A stretch of 35,560 bases of DNA from DAOQAU01 sp964640325 (GCA_964640325.1 CAZXID010000019.1:1-35560); one strand, 5' to 3'. Numbered from the stretch's first letter, positions 1 through 8,475 are shown. Notes: a model not told the origin generated them from the letters alone. Numbers and translations: made by a program.

Positions 1-772
1 CTGCCGTTTGGAAATCTGAAGGCAGCTTTTGTCTGATAGTCTGCTCGATAACTCTGCGTCCTGCAAAGCCTATTCTTGCGCCTTGTTCTGCTACAATTAT
101 GTCGCCTAAAGTTCCAAAACTTGCAGTGACACCACCGAATGTCGGCTCTGTAAGGAGAGTGATGTACAAAATTTTCTCTTCATCCATTTTTGCGCAAGCA
201 CATGATGTCTTTGCCATTTGCATTAAGCTCAGGGCACTTTCTTGCATTCTGGCACCGCCCGATGAACAAATAGCAAGCATAGGAATTCTTTGCTTAATCG
301 CTTCTTCCATAATCCTTGTGACTTTTTCTCCCACAACGCTGCCCATAGAACCGCCCATATAGTCAAAATCCATAACAGCAGCAGCAACTCTGTGACCCTC
401 AAGACTTCCGATTCCTGTTATTACGGCATCATCAAGCCCGGTTTTATCCTTTGCTTTTTGAATACGGTCTTTGTAAGACTCTGTGTCAATAAATTTAAGC
501 GGATCTGTCGGTTTAACTTCTGCAAACATTTCTTTGAAACTTTTTTTGTCAAAAAGCTGTGTAATTCTTGTTTTAGCATTTATTCTGAAGTGGTAATCGC
601 ACAAAGGACAAACCATGTCATTGTCTTCAAGGTCTTTTTTGGGTAATTGTGCAGTACAGTGAACGCATTTTATCCATAAACCCGGCAAACCGTCGTCTTC
701 TATTTTTGCTTCAAGTGCTTTTCTGGCTTCTTGGGCTTGCTTACGTTTTTCAAACCAAGATTGTATAGTCAT
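1..772 (-). CDS. accD: Acetyl-CoA carboxylase carboxyltransferase subunit beta (partial, C-terminus cut by window edge)
   Basis: This is the beta subunit of the carboxyltransferase that moves CO2 from biotin to acetyl-CoA to make malonyl-CoA, the first step of fatty-acid synthesis. Translating the minus strand from the ATG at 772 gives MTIQSWFEKRKQ, then a C4 zinc ribbon (C36-x2-C39 and C55-x2-C58), then the crotonase-fold core with the conserved GGSMGSVVGEK, SSGGARMQES and FGGVTASFG stretches. About 257 codons are present and the frame runs off the left edge, so the C-terminus is missing. A GAGGAG ribosome site lies about 9 bases before the ATG. accA is not visible here. The family is certain; only the end is unknown. 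Confidence 0.96.
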   Translation of the reverse strand, partial: MTIQSWFEKRKQAQEARKALEAKIEDDGLPGLWIKCVHCTAQLPKKDLEDNDMVCPLCDYHFRINAKTRITQLFDKKSFKEMFAEVKPTDPLKFIDTESYKDRIQKAKDKTGLDDAVITGIGSLEGHRVAAAVMDFDYMGGSMGSVVGEKVTRIMEEAIKQRIPMLAICSSGGARMQESALSLMQMAKTSCACAKMDEEKILYITLLTEPTFGGVTASFGTLGDIIVAEQGARIGFAGRRVIEQTIRQKLPSDFQTA

Positions 773-844
773 TATTTATTACTCCTCATTTATTCAAAAC
801 ATTATACATCAAAAAAATAACGGTCAAGAAAATTGGACATTTGT

Positions 845-1633
845 TTAATTTTTTTGAATAGGCGGAATGAATATTTTTCTGATATCTTCCGAGATTTTTA
901 TGTTTTGTAAAGCAATATTATACTTTTTTAAATCTGCTATTTTTTCTTGCTCCTCCAGCAAGTCTCTTTTTTCTTGCGATATTGAATTTTTAACCTTTTC
1001 AAATTCGCTTGGAGTTTTATTTTCTAAAATTGTCGAAACTATTTTATCAATGTTAGAAGATGGAACGCCGTATTTTGAAGCTATTTCAGATACATTTGCT
1101 CCTAATTTGAACCTGTAAAGCCACTGAAGCGTCAACTTGTCACCTTTTGATAAGCTTATTACCCCATATTTGTGGGGAGTGTACATAATATCTTTTTCAT
1201 CAGAGCTGTGCCCCAACCCCAGCGCATGCCCAATTTCATGCAAAATAGTATGGTATACTTCATTTTCAGACATGTAATCCTGATGAATAAGTCCGTCAGA
1301 AATTCCTATTTGAATCTCTGCCGAATACAGTCTGTTTTGTCCGTTAAAGTGAAAATAACAATGCCCCAGTGCTTGCCTGTCAACCCTTTTCCAATCAAGA
1401 TTGATTTGAGATTGCATAAGCGTGTCAACAATAAGAAAAGAGACTTTTCCTAAGCTTGCTTTTTGCCATGTCTCAAGGGCCCGCATTACAAGTTGGCGGT
1501 ATTTGTAGTCTTCAAGTTTTTTTGAATAAAATCTAAACGGCGCAATATAAAATTTTAAGGGCATTAAATTGTCTGCCCAGCGCATAATTCTTCCATTTCG
1601 TAAACTTTCTTGTAAATAAGTTTTCTTTTGCAT
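845..1633 (-). CDS. Matrixin-like zinc metalloprotease without signal peptide
   Basis: Residues 132-142 read HEIGHALGLGH, the HExxHxxGxxH zinc site of metzincins. A met-turn-like DIMY follows at 149-151, and upstream strands such as GHCYFHF (90-96) fit the matrixin (M10A-type) catalytic fold. The protein is 262 aa: about 160 residues of catalytic domain, then a helical, charged tail (about 160-262) with a helix-turn-helix-like stretch near 178-200. I see no signal peptide and no propeptide cysteine switch, so it may be cytoplasmic or leave by an unusual route. No Shine-Dalgarno precedes the start; a TAAAAT hexamer sits six bases upstream, suggesting a leaderless start. ATG17 is an alternative. 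The substrate is unknown. Confidence 0.82.
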   Translation of the reverse strand: MQKKTYLQESLRNGRIMRWADNLMPLKFYIAPFRFYSKKLEDYKYRQLVMRALETWQKASLGKVSFLIVDTLMQSQINLDWKRVDRQALGHCYFHFNGQNRLYSAEIQIGISDGLIHQDYMSENEVYHTILHEIGHALGLGHSSDEKDIMYTPHKYGVISLSKGDKLTLQWLYRFKLGANVSEIASKYGVPSSNIDKIVSTILENKTPSEFEKVKNSISQEKRDLLEEQEKIADLKKYNIALQNIKISEDIRKIFIPPIQKN

Positions 1634-1639
1634 AAATTT

Positions 1640-1645
1640 ATTTTA
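1640..1645 (-). promoter_or_regulatory. -10-like TAAAAT six bases before the protease ATG
   Basis: On the minus strand TAAAAT is followed by exactly six bases and then the ATG at 1633. With a usual -10 to +1 distance the transcript would start at or next to the ATG. The same layout recurs at other genes in this window that lack a Shine-Dalgarno. Confidence 0.4.
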
Positions 1646-1690
1646 TAATTATTTTCTAAACAAATCAAGAAATTAAGGGGAGAAAACTTT

Positions 1691-2023
1691 ATGAATATGA
1701 TGCAAATGATGCAACAGGCTCAAAATTTACAAAAAAAACTTAAAGCGGCTCAAGAAGAACTTGCCAATTCCGAAGTAACAGGGGAATCAGCCGGCGGCGC
1801 GGTAAAAGTAGTTTGCGACGGGCAAGGCAAATTTAAGTCAATTAAGCTGACTCCTGAGGCAATAAATCCTGAAGACCCTTCTTCTGTTGATTCAGATGCG
1901 GTTGAGATGCTTGAAGATGTTATCACAACAGCGATTCTTCAAGCTAGTAACAAGGCAACAGCCGAGATGGAAAGCAAAATGAAGGCATTAACCGGCGGAA
2001 TTAATATTCCGGGACTGTTTTAA
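1691..2023 (+). CDS. ybaB: YbaB/EbfC family nucleoid-associated protein
   Basis: This 110-residue protein has the family layout: a Met/Gln-rich N-terminal helix (MNMMQMMQQAQNLQKKLK), the ESAGGAVKVVCDG strand region, and a helical C-terminus ending in GGINIPGLF. YbaB/EbfC proteins are small dimeric DNA-binding proteins usually encoded just upstream of recR, as here. A GGGGAG ribosome site lies about 8 bases before the ATG. A palindromic repeat of about 74 bases separates it from recR; the pair probably still forms one transcript. Confidence 0.95.
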   Translation: MNMMQMMQQAQNLQKKLKAAQEELANSEVTGESAGGAVKVVCDGQGKFKSIKLTPEAINPEDPSSVDSDAVEMLEDVITTAILQASNKATAEMESKMKALTGGINIPGLF

Positions 2024-2028
2024 GTTTT

Positions 2029-2102
2029 ACGTCATGCTGAACTTGTTTCAGCATCTCTCAGGCGAATAACATTGCGACCCTGAAACGAGTTCAGGGTGAC
2101 GT
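2029..2102. repeat. GTCAT...TGAC palindromic intergenic element (copy A)
   Basis: The left end has ATGCTGAA-CTTGT-TTCAGCAT and the right end CCCTGAA-ACGAG-TTCAGGG, each a hairpin. The outer ends ACGTCA and TGACGT are inverted copies, so the whole element can fold as one long imperfect palindrome. Related sequences occur near 9205, 21455, 28335 and 32681. It lies between ybaB and recR. Confidence 0.75.
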
Positions 2103-2124
2103 TTTATAGTTTAATGGAGTACCA

Positions 2125-2724
2125 ATGATTTATCCAAAATCAATAGCAGCATTAATCGAACAGTTTCAGAAATTTCCTGCGATAGGTCCTAAATCTGCGC
2201 AGAGGATGGCATTTCATCTTTTAAAAATGCCCATGTCTGAGGTACAAAAAATAGCCCAAACACTCATTGATGCAAAAGAAAATACTTTTGCATGCGATAT
2301 ATGTTTCAATATGTCTTCAACAAATCCTTGCGAGATATGTTCTTCAACGGGGCGTGATAAAAGTATGATTTGTGTTGTTTCAGAGACAAAAGACTTGATT
2401 GCGATTGAAAAAACAAATGAATTTAAAGGTCTTTACCATGTTTTGCAAGGCTTAATTTCACCTATTGACGGGGTTGGTGCAGAAGATATAAGGATAAAAG
2501 AGCTTTTACACAGAGTTGCAAATGATGAGGTACAAGAGGTTATACTTGCCCTGAGTCCTTCTGTCGAGGGTGAGGCAACCAGTTTATATCTTAATAAATT
2601 AATAAAACCTTTCGGAATAAAAATCAGTCGGATAGCTTTTGGACTTCCTGTAGGAACAGATTTGGAATATGCCGATGAAATAACCCTTGCAAAAGCGCTT
2701 GAAGGCAGAAGAGAAATAAATTAG
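2125..2724 (+). CDS. recR: Recombination mediator protein RecR
   Basis: RecR works with RecO (and RecF) to load RecA onto SSB-coated single-stranded DNA in gap repair. The 199-residue protein has the N-terminal helix-hairpin-helix (FQKFPAIGPKSAQRMAFHLL), a C4 zinc finger (C57, C60, C69, C72), a Toprim domain beginning near MICVVSETKDL, and the C-terminal SRIAFGLPVGTDLEYADE signature with the expected family length. A GGAG site sits just upstream of the ATG. Its position downstream of ybaB is the common bacterial arrangement. Confidence 0.97.
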   Translation: MIYPKSIAALIEQFQKFPAIGPKSAQRMAFHLLKMPMSEVQKIAQTLIDAKENTFACDICFNMSSTNPCEICSSTGRDKSMICVVSETKDLIAIEKTNEFKGLYHVLQGLISPIDGVGAEDIRIKELLHRVANDEVQEVILALSPSVEGEATSLYLNKLIKPFGIKISRIAFGLPVGTDLEYADEITLAKALEGRREIN

Positions 2725-2741
2725 TTTTTTATTATGAATTT

Positions 2742-3326
2742 ATGAAAAAGATTTGTTTAACAATTTTATTTTTGTTTATTTTTGCCGCATCGGCAAGTGC
2801 CGAAACGCAGAACATTAAAATCATGGCGCTTGAAAGTTTTTCTACTGAAAATCCTTCGAAATTTTTTAGAGCAGAAATTATTGAAGACAAAGAATTTAGC
2901 GGAGAATTGCTTGAGCAAGGGACAATAGTCGAAGGACAAGTTACAAGGGTTGAAAATCCTAAGAGAGGAAAACAAAATGCTTATTTTGTTTTTCTCCCTT
3001 ATATTGTAATCCATGGTGAAGAAATAATCACGGCCGATAAGCCTTTGGCGGTGGCAAAAGTAATAGGTTATAGCCCTATTGACACAAAAAAACTTGTTGG
3101 AAGAGTTTTTAAAACAGCTGCAAACTTTGTGGTCAAAGGAGCCTCCGTTGGACTTTCTTTTATTGAAGGAGTTGCAAAAGCCGAAGATGGCGAAAGACTT
3201 CAGTCGGGATTTGTAAATATTTATAACGATTCGCCGCTTTCTTATATTGAACCCGGCAGAGAATTAAATATTGAGCCCGGAGATATTCTTATTCTTAAAT
3301 TAAAAAAGATTGAACATATTAATTAA
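2742..3326 (+). CDS. Exported protein of unknown function
   Basis: A 194-residue protein with a clear signal peptide: MKK, a hydrophobic core (ICLTILFLFIFAA) and an Ala-x-Ala-type cleavage near residue 20 (SASA/E). The mature part is beta-rich. Its stretch GTIVEGQVTRVENPKRGKQN resembles a small barrel found in envelope proteins that handle extracted or bound material, but I cannot name a family. It lies 17 bases after recR and may be co-transcribed. There is no ribosome site; TATTAT lies six bases before the ATG, so it may also have its own leaderless transcript. It ends three bases before the convergent sigma-like gene. Confidence 0.75.
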   Translation: MKKICLTILFLFIFAASASAETQNIKIMALESFSTENPSKFFRAEIIEDKEFSGELLEQGTIVEGQVTRVENPKRGKQNAYFVFLPYIVIHGEEIITADKPLAVAKVIGYSPIDTKKLVGRVFKTAANFVVKGASVGLSFIEGVAKAEDGERLQSGFVNIYNDSPLSYIEPGRELNIEPGDILILKLKKIEHIN

Positions 3327-3329
3327 ATT

Positions 3330-5084
3330 TTAATTTTGCAAAATAATTTCTTTTAAATCTTTTATGGCTTTGTCTTCAAATCGGCATGCGCTGCCGTTGC
3401 TTAAATTAAACATTTTGGCGACTTGTTTTATAGATAATTTTTCACAATTAATTCCAAAATGTCTTATTAAAAACTCTTTTTCATTTTGGGGAAGTTTTCC
3501 CAGTGCCTCGATTAATCCGGCTTCAATAAATTCAGGCTTGTTTCTGTCGGATGAAAAGTCCATTTTTGCAAAAAGCTTTTCTAAAGGAGTTTCGGGAATT
3601 TTATTTCCGCATAAATTAGCTGATAATTTATCAAGGATTCTTTTTTGTAATCCTTTTGCGTTGCCTTCGGTTAGATTGAATTTTTCTTGGAGTTCTCTCA
3701 TTGAATGTTCTTTTTTACCGTCGAGTCCGAATCTAAATTCAAGAAAAATCTTTTCTTTTTCGTTTAATTTTTCTATTGCTGATAAGATTGTTTCTTCAGA
3801 AAATTCAGGAGGATTTGTCTTGTTTTCGAAATTTAAAGCTGCAAAAAGTTTTGCCAATGGAGTTTCGTCTTCAAAATAACCTTTTTCCAAAACTTGTTTT
3901 AATTTTAAAACGGCTTTTTGTTCCTTTACCTGCAGCTTGGCGCGAGTTATACCAAACTCTTGAGCAATTTTTTCCTGTGAAACGGGTTTTGTGTCATTCG
4001 GGGCAAATCTTAAAATAATTAGCATTCTGTCTTCTTCGGGTAACTTTTCGAGCGCAGTAAGTATTTTTGGTTTTAAAAATTTATCACCGGATTTTTGCAA
4101 ATTAATACCAAGTTTTGAAAGTAGTTTTTCAAAATTATTTAAGGGTCTGTCGGCTTTTCCTTCAAAAATTAATTTTAATTGGGCACAGGCTTGTTGGATA
4201 ATCTCTCCCACGTTTGAGCGCGTCATATTTGTTCTTTTTGCAATTTGTGTTTGTTTTATTGCTTTTTGGGCAATAAAACCAAAGTATGAAACAATTGTTT
4301 CTTTATATTGAGGCTTAAGGCGATTAATTGCCTTAAATATGTCTTGTTTCTTAATTTTATTAATATACGGGCTAGGAAATATTTCAGGTTTTTCGTTGGA
4401 TTTTTGAGCAATAAAATTTAATAAAGTTTTTTGGGGGTTTATTTTAGTAGGAGCATCTAATGATAGCGGATATTGTGTGAGCATTAAAATCTTTTGTAAT
4501 TTTTCAACCGAAATTTGCAATTGCTTACTTAATTCATCTAAAGTGGGGCTTCTAAAATTATCTTGCTCAAATTCTTCAATAGCTTTTTTAATTCGATTTA
4601 ATTTTTCTAAATATTTAACAGGAATATCGATTATATGATTTTGTTTATAAGCCTCAACGTGCATATTTCTTTTTATTCTTCCTGCGACATACGTGGAAAA
4701 ACTATTTACATTCTCGCTTTTTATATAAGAATCAACTGCTTTTATCAATGCAAAATTACCGGCTTCAATTAAATCCATAAAATTTTCTCTTTTTATTTTG
4801 TATTTTTTTGCGAAGTAAACCACATATCCTAAATGTCCGTTAATGATTTTTTGTCTTGCATTTTCTGCTTCATTGCCACCTTTTGAGACAACCTCGAATA
4901 ATTGTTTAACCTCTTCAGGCGATAGCCTTTTGTATTTTTTAATTTCACTCAAATATATTGTCAAAGAATCTACAACCGAATTAACTTGTTTTGGCTTAAT
5001 ATTCCTGCCTTTAAAATTAATCGGATTTGTATTCCGTCTTTGATAATTATTGTTTAAATTTGGTTTGATGCTGATGTTCGACAT
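3330..5084 (-). CDS. Sigma-70-like protein with four tandem sigma-4-like domains
   Basis: A 584-residue protein. The N-terminus is polar and carries NFKG at 23-26. A sigma 1.2-like helix follows at about 39-70, sigma 2 at about 78-150 (DLIEAGNFALIKAVDSY, FSTYVAGRIKRNM), and sigma 3 at about 151-225 (SPTLDELSKQLQIS). The rest is four sigma-4-like helix-turn-helix units at about 243-306, 335-399, 428-491 and 521-583. The last three sit in roughly 90-residue repeats that begin PLxxxF/LxxL. In region 2.3 the usual TWW motif reads AGR, so both promoter-melting tryptophans are missing, and the 2.4 helix is unlike that of group 1 factors. It may be an alternative sigma factor or a sigma-derived DNA-binding protein. 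No strong ribosome site is visible. Confidence 0.85.
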   Translation of the reverse strand: MSNISIKPNLNNNYQRRNTNPINFKGRNIKPKQVNSVVDSLTIYLSEIKKYKRLSPEEVKQLFEVVSKGGNEAENARQKIINGHLGYVVYFAKKYKIKRENFMDLIEAGNFALIKAVDSYIKSENVNSFSTYVAGRIKRNMHVEAYKQNHIIDIPVKYLEKLNRIKKAIEEFEQDNFRSPTLDELSKQLQISVEKLQKILMLTQYPLSLDAPTKINPQKTLLNFIAQKSNEKPEIFPSPYINKIKKQDIFKAINRLKPQYKETIVSYFGFIAQKAIKQTQIAKRTNMTRSNVGEIIQQACAQLKLIFEGKADRPLNNFEKLLSKLGINLQKSGDKFLKPKILTALEKLPEEDRMLIILRFAPNDTKPVSQEKIAQEFGITRAKLQVKEQKAVLKLKQVLEKGYFEDETPLAKLFAALNFENKTNPPEFSEETILSAIEKLNEKEKIFLEFRFGLDGKKEHSMRELQEKFNLTEGNAKGLQKRILDKLSANLCGNKIPETPLEKLFAKMDFSSDRNKPEFIEAGLIEALGKLPQNEKEFLIRHFGINCEKLSIKQVAKMFNLSNGSACRFEDKAIKDLKEIILQN

Positions 5085-5232
5085 TTTATTTTTCTTTTCT
5101 TATCGTATTTAAACCGCGTAATAAAAAAAATTGCTATTTTTGTAATAAAAATCACCAAACTATCGATTGTTTTTATTTTTCATTAATAGTAAAATGCTTT
5201 TTGTTCACTGTTGCGAGGTGCTTTTGGAAAAT

Positions 5233-6198
5233 ATGTTAGAAATTAAAAATCTTTTTATTGAATATAAAACCGAAAAAGACTTTTTTAAAGGACAAAAAGC
5301 CGTTTTTGCGGTTAATGATTTGTCTTTAGAAATTAAAAAAGGGGAAATTCTTGCAGTAGCAGGTGAATCAGGATGCGGTAAATCAACTCTTGCAAAAGCA
5401 ATTTTAAAATTGATAGACACAAAATCGGGCGGAATTTTTTTAGACACAGGGGAAAACATTTTAAAATTAAACAAAAAAGACTTAAAAAAATTCCGCCAAA
5501 ATGCGCAGATGATTTTCCAAAATCCGTTTTCCAGTTTAAATCCTAAAATGAAAATTTATGACATTTTAAAAGAGCCTTTAATTGTAAACAGAAAGTCTCC
5601 CGCCTTAAAAAACCTTGGAGATGCAGAATTAGATAAAAGGATAAAAGATACAATAAAACAAGTGGGGCTTGATGAAAGGGCTTTATACTTATACCCTCAT
5701 GAGTTTTCAGGCGGGCAAAGGCAACGAATCGCTATTGCACGTGCCTTGATTTTACAGCCCGAATTTATTGTCGCAGATGAGCCGGTAAGTGCTTTAGATG
5801 TAAGTATTCAGGCTCAAATAATAAATCTTTTGCAAGAGCTTAAAGAAAAATTCAATTTGACGTTTCTGTTCATTTCTCATGATTTAAGCGTAATAAGATA
5901 CCTTGCAGACAGAGTTGCGATTATGTACCTTGGCGAAATCGTCGAAATCGGAACATCCCAAGAAATTTTTAATACACCTAAACACCCTTACACAAAAGCT
6001 CTATTAAGCGCCGCTCCCGGTTTTTCTAAAGATGAAAAAATAATTCTTAGCGGGGATTTACCTTCGCCTACGGATTTACCGAAGGGTTGTAAGTTCAATA
6101 CACGCTGCCCTTTCGTTATGGACATTTGTAAAGCCCAACCCCCTGAAGTAAAGGCCTTTTCACAAACTCATTGTGCAAATTGTCATTTGTATGATTAA
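5233..6198 (+). CDS. OppF/DppF-type oligopeptide ABC transporter ATPase
   Basis: This is an ATP-binding subunit of a peptide-type importer. It shows Walker A (GESGCGKSTL), a Q-loop region (AQMIFQNPFSSLNP), the signature SGGQRQRIAIARAL, Walker B (FIVADEPVSALD) and the H-loop (FISHDLSVIRYLADRVAIMYLGEIVE). The C-terminal oligopeptide-transporter tail has CKFNTRCPF and further cysteines. The reading frame is open back to 5167. I chose the ATG at 5233 (MLEIKNLF) because homology starts there; TTG at 5224, five bases after GAGG, is an equal option. No permease or binding-protein genes lie beside it, so it is an orphan in this window. A strong terminator follows. Confidence 0.93.
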   Translation: MLEIKNLFIEYKTEKDFFKGQKAVFAVNDLSLEIKKGEILAVAGESGCGKSTLAKAILKLIDTKSGGIFLDTGENILKLNKKDLKKFRQNAQMIFQNPFSSLNPKMKIYDILKEPLIVNRKSPALKNLGDAELDKRIKDTIKQVGLDERALYLYPHEFSGGQRQRIAIARALILQPEFIVADEPVSALDVSIQAQIINLLQELKEKFNLTFLFISHDLSVIRYLADRVAIMYLGEIVEIGTSQEIFNTPKHPYTKALLSAAPGFSKDEKIILSGDLPSPTDLPKGCKFNTRCPFVMDICKAQPPEVKAFSQTHCANCHLYD

Positions 6199-6204
6199 AA
6201 TTAT

Positions 6205-6239
6205 AAAAAAGGGCGGCGCTGAAAGCGCCGCCCTTTTTT
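6205..6239. terminator. Strong bidirectional intrinsic terminator
   Basis: A nine-pair GC stem, GGGCGGCGC (6211-6219) with GCGCCGCCC (6225-6233), closes a five-base loop TGAAA. It is preceded by six A and followed by six T, so it can end transcripts from both sides: the ABC ATPase gene on the plus strand and the small winged-helix gene on the minus strand. Confidence 0.95.
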
Positions 6240-6248
6240 GTTTAAAAT

Positions 6249-6458
6249 TTATCTGAGTTTAACGTTAATTGAAGTACCTTTTTTAGTGATATCAATTTTG
6301 TCTTCTCTTGCTAACCATCCAAGGCCGAGCTCAGCGAAATTTCCTTTAAGGTCCAAATCTTTTTTCATTTTTGTAAAAGTTGATTGACCTTTATTTTCTG
6401 ACAGGTAGTTATAAATTTGTCCTGCTGAAAATCCGATTTGTTCTAAAGTTTCTTGCAT
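6249..6458 (-). CDS. Small winged-helix protein (DUF2582-like)
   Basis: A 69-residue protein composed of a single winged helix-turn-helix: helices at about 3-20 (TLEQIGFSAGQIYNYLSENK) and 25-36 (TFTKMKKDLDLK), a recognition-helix-like stretch (FAELGLGWLAREDKI), then a two-stranded wing (DKIDITKKGTSINVKL). This pattern matches the short winged-helix family PF10771 (DUF2582) as I remember it. A strong AAGGAG site lies eight bases before the ATG. It has its own upstream region and ends at the shared terminator, so it is a monocistronic unit. Confidence 0.8.
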   Translation of the reverse strand: MQETLEQIGFSAGQIYNYLSENKGQSTFTKMKKDLDLKGNFAELGLGWLAREDKIDITKKGTSINVKLR

Positions 6459-6569
6459 ATTTCTATCTCCTTTGTGTAAAATAAAAAGTAAATGTAACTA
6501 TGAGATTTATACTATAACAAAGAAACCCAAAAAGCAATATACCAAAAATCCTACTAATGGTTGATTTAT

Positions 6570-8453
6570 CTAGTTATTAAGGATTAATCCCTTTTCCAGT
6601 ATAATCATGAGTATCGAAATATCGGCAGGTTTTACACCGCCTATTCTTGAGGCTTGAGCCAGAGTTTTGGGGCGAATTTTGTTAAGTTGTTCTTTGGTCT
6701 CTGTAGAAATTTGCTGAATAGACATGTAATCTATGTTTTCCGGTATTCTGAATTTTTCGAGCTTTGTTGCTTGTTCGACATGAAATTCCTGACGTTTTAA
6801 ATATCCTTCGTATTTAATTAAAATTTCCACTTGTTCATAAACATCTTTTGGTAAATCAATTTGTGCGGTTTTTTCATCAAGTTCTTTTAAAATTTTATAG
6901 TCAATCCCCGGTCGCTTTAAAAGGTCAATAAGTTTAATACCCCGTTCAATGCTTTGTCCGTATTTTTTAAGAATTGAATTTGTTTTTTTATCAGCTGAAA
7001 TTTTTTCTTTTGCAAGTCTTTTAATTTCTTTTTCTATGTTCTCTTGCTTTTGTTTAAAAAATTCAAACTGGTTATCGTCAATTAATCCGATTTTATGTCC
7101 CAGCGGCATTAATCTGGTGTCGGCATTGTCCTGTCTGAGCAAAAGTCTGTATTCGGAACGAGAAGTTAGCATTCTGTAAGGTTCTTGAATGTCTTTTGTC
7201 ACTAAATCATCTATCAGAGTTCCGATATAGGAGGATTCTCTCGAAAGCTCAATCATTTCCTCGTTGTTTATGAATTTGACCGCGTTAATTCCTGCGATAA
7301 GTCCCTGTGCCGCAGCTTCTTCATAACCGCTTGTGCCGTTTATTTGTCCTGCGTTGAAAAGTCCCTGCGTCAGCCTTGTCATAAGCGTATGGTTGAGCTG
7401 AATTGCAGGTACATAGTCATATTCAACCGCATAGGCCGGTTTAATCACATGGACATTTTCTAAACCCGGAAGCGTTCGAAGCATTTGAACTTGAACATCG
7501 GCAGGAAGACTGCTTGAAAAGCCCTGAACGTAAACCTCATAAGTATTAAGTCCTTCGGGTTCAATAAAAATATGATGCGAAGGGTTTGAGGAGAATCTTA
7601 CGATTTTATCTTCAATTGATGGGCAATAGCGAGGGCCGACGCCTTCTATAAGCCCTTGATACATCGGAGATTTATCCAAATTTGCCTTTATTATTTCATG
7701 AGTTTTTTCATTTGTTCTGGTTAGATAACATGGGGTTTGTTCTTTTATCGGTCGATTAGGCTTAAAAGAATAAAAATTTAATTCCTTGTCACCGGGCTGG
7801 ATTGTCATTTTGGAATAATCAATTGTTCTTGAATCGACTCTTGCGGGAGTTCCGGTTTTTAATTTTTTAACCGTAAATCCAAGCTCTTTAAGACAATCCG
7901 AAAGTCCTGTAGCTGGCATTTCGCCAAGCCTTCCTGCTTTATATGATTGAAGCCCTACAAAAATTTTACCCTCAAGTGATGTTCCTGTGGTTAAAATTAC
8001 CGTCGGTGCTAAATATTCTATTCCGTATTGGTCAACAGCACCTTTAATTTTGCCTTTTTCCACCAATAAGCTTGAAATACAACACTGTTTTAAGAAAATA
8101 TTTTCATTTTTTTCAAGCAATTTTCGCATATATGACATATATTCTTTTTTGTCTGATTGGGCTCTTAATGCCCTAACAGCAGGGCCTTTAGAAGAGTTAA
8201 GCATTTTCATTTGAATATAAGTTGCATCTGCAACTTGTGCCATAGCTCCGCCAAGTGCGTCAATTTCTCTTACCAGAGTAGATTTTGCAGGCCCTCCGAT
8301 TGCAGGGTTGCACGGCATAAGTGCAATGTTGTCAAGGTTAAGAGAACATAAAAGAACTTTTGCACCTAAATTCGCCGCAGCTAATGCAGCTTCGCAGCCT
8401 GCGTGGCCTGCACCGACAACAATTGTATCAAACTTGTTTTTTAAATATTCCAT
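6570..8453 (-). CDS. mnmG: tRNA uridine-5-carboxymethylaminomethyl modification enzyme MnmG (GidA)
   Basis: MnmG is the FAD-dependent partner of MnmE. Together they install the cmnm5 group on U34 of certain tRNAs. The 627-residue protein has the N-terminal FAD Rossmann motif VVGAGHAGCEAALAAANLG, the second signature GPRYCPSIEDKI, QLNHTLMTRLTQGLFNAGQINGTSGYEEAAAQG-type sequence in the middle, and the C-terminal helical domain ending ASRIGGVKPADISILMIIL. The frame is open to 8528, but that extension comes from a simple-sequence repeat, so the start is the ATG at 8453 (MEYLKNKFDTIVVGAG). No ribosome site is present; TATAAT lies exactly six bases upstream, suggesting a leaderless message. Confidence 0.97.
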   Translation of the reverse strand: MEYLKNKFDTIVVGAGHAGCEAALAAANLGAKVLLCSLNLDNIALMPCNPAIGGPAKSTLVREIDALGGAMAQVADATYIQMKMLNSSKGPAVRALRAQSDKKEYMSYMRKLLEKNENIFLKQCCISSLLVEKGKIKGAVDQYGIEYLAPTVILTTGTSLEGKIFVGLQSYKAGRLGEMPATGLSDCLKELGFTVKKLKTGTPARVDSRTIDYSKMTIQPGDKELNFYSFKPNRPIKEQTPCYLTRTNEKTHEIIKANLDKSPMYQGLIEGVGPRYCPSIEDKIVRFSSNPSHHIFIEPEGLNTYEVYVQGFSSSLPADVQVQMLRTLPGLENVHVIKPAYAVEYDYVPAIQLNHTLMTRLTQGLFNAGQINGTSGYEEAAAQGLIAGINAVKFINNEEMIELSRESSYIGTLIDDLVTKDIQEPYRMLTSRSEYRLLLRQDNADTRLMPLGHKIGLIDDNQFEFFKQKQENIEKEIKRLAKEKISADKKTNSILKKYGQSIERGIKLIDLLKRPGIDYKILKELDEKTAQIDLPKDVYEQVEILIKYEGYLKRQEFHVEQATKLEKFRIPENIDYMSIQQISTETKEQLNKIRPKTLAQASRIGGVKPADISILMIILEKGLILNN

Positions 8454-8459
8454 AATATA

Positions 8460-8465
8460 ATTATA
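8460..8465 (-). promoter_or_regulatory. TATAAT -10 hexamer six bases before mnmG ATG
   Basis: On the minus strand a perfect TATAAT is followed by six bases and then the mnmG ATG. I see no convincing -35 at the usual distance, because that stretch is the GAGCTGTGAGCT repeat. This placement would start transcription at about the A of the ATG. Confidence 0.55.
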
Positions 8466-8475
8466 GTATAAAAAA

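Noticed and set aside
99..646. Open frames on the plus strand opposite accD
   Set aside because: They are mirror frames of a clear accD reading frame, with no ribosome site and no family pattern.
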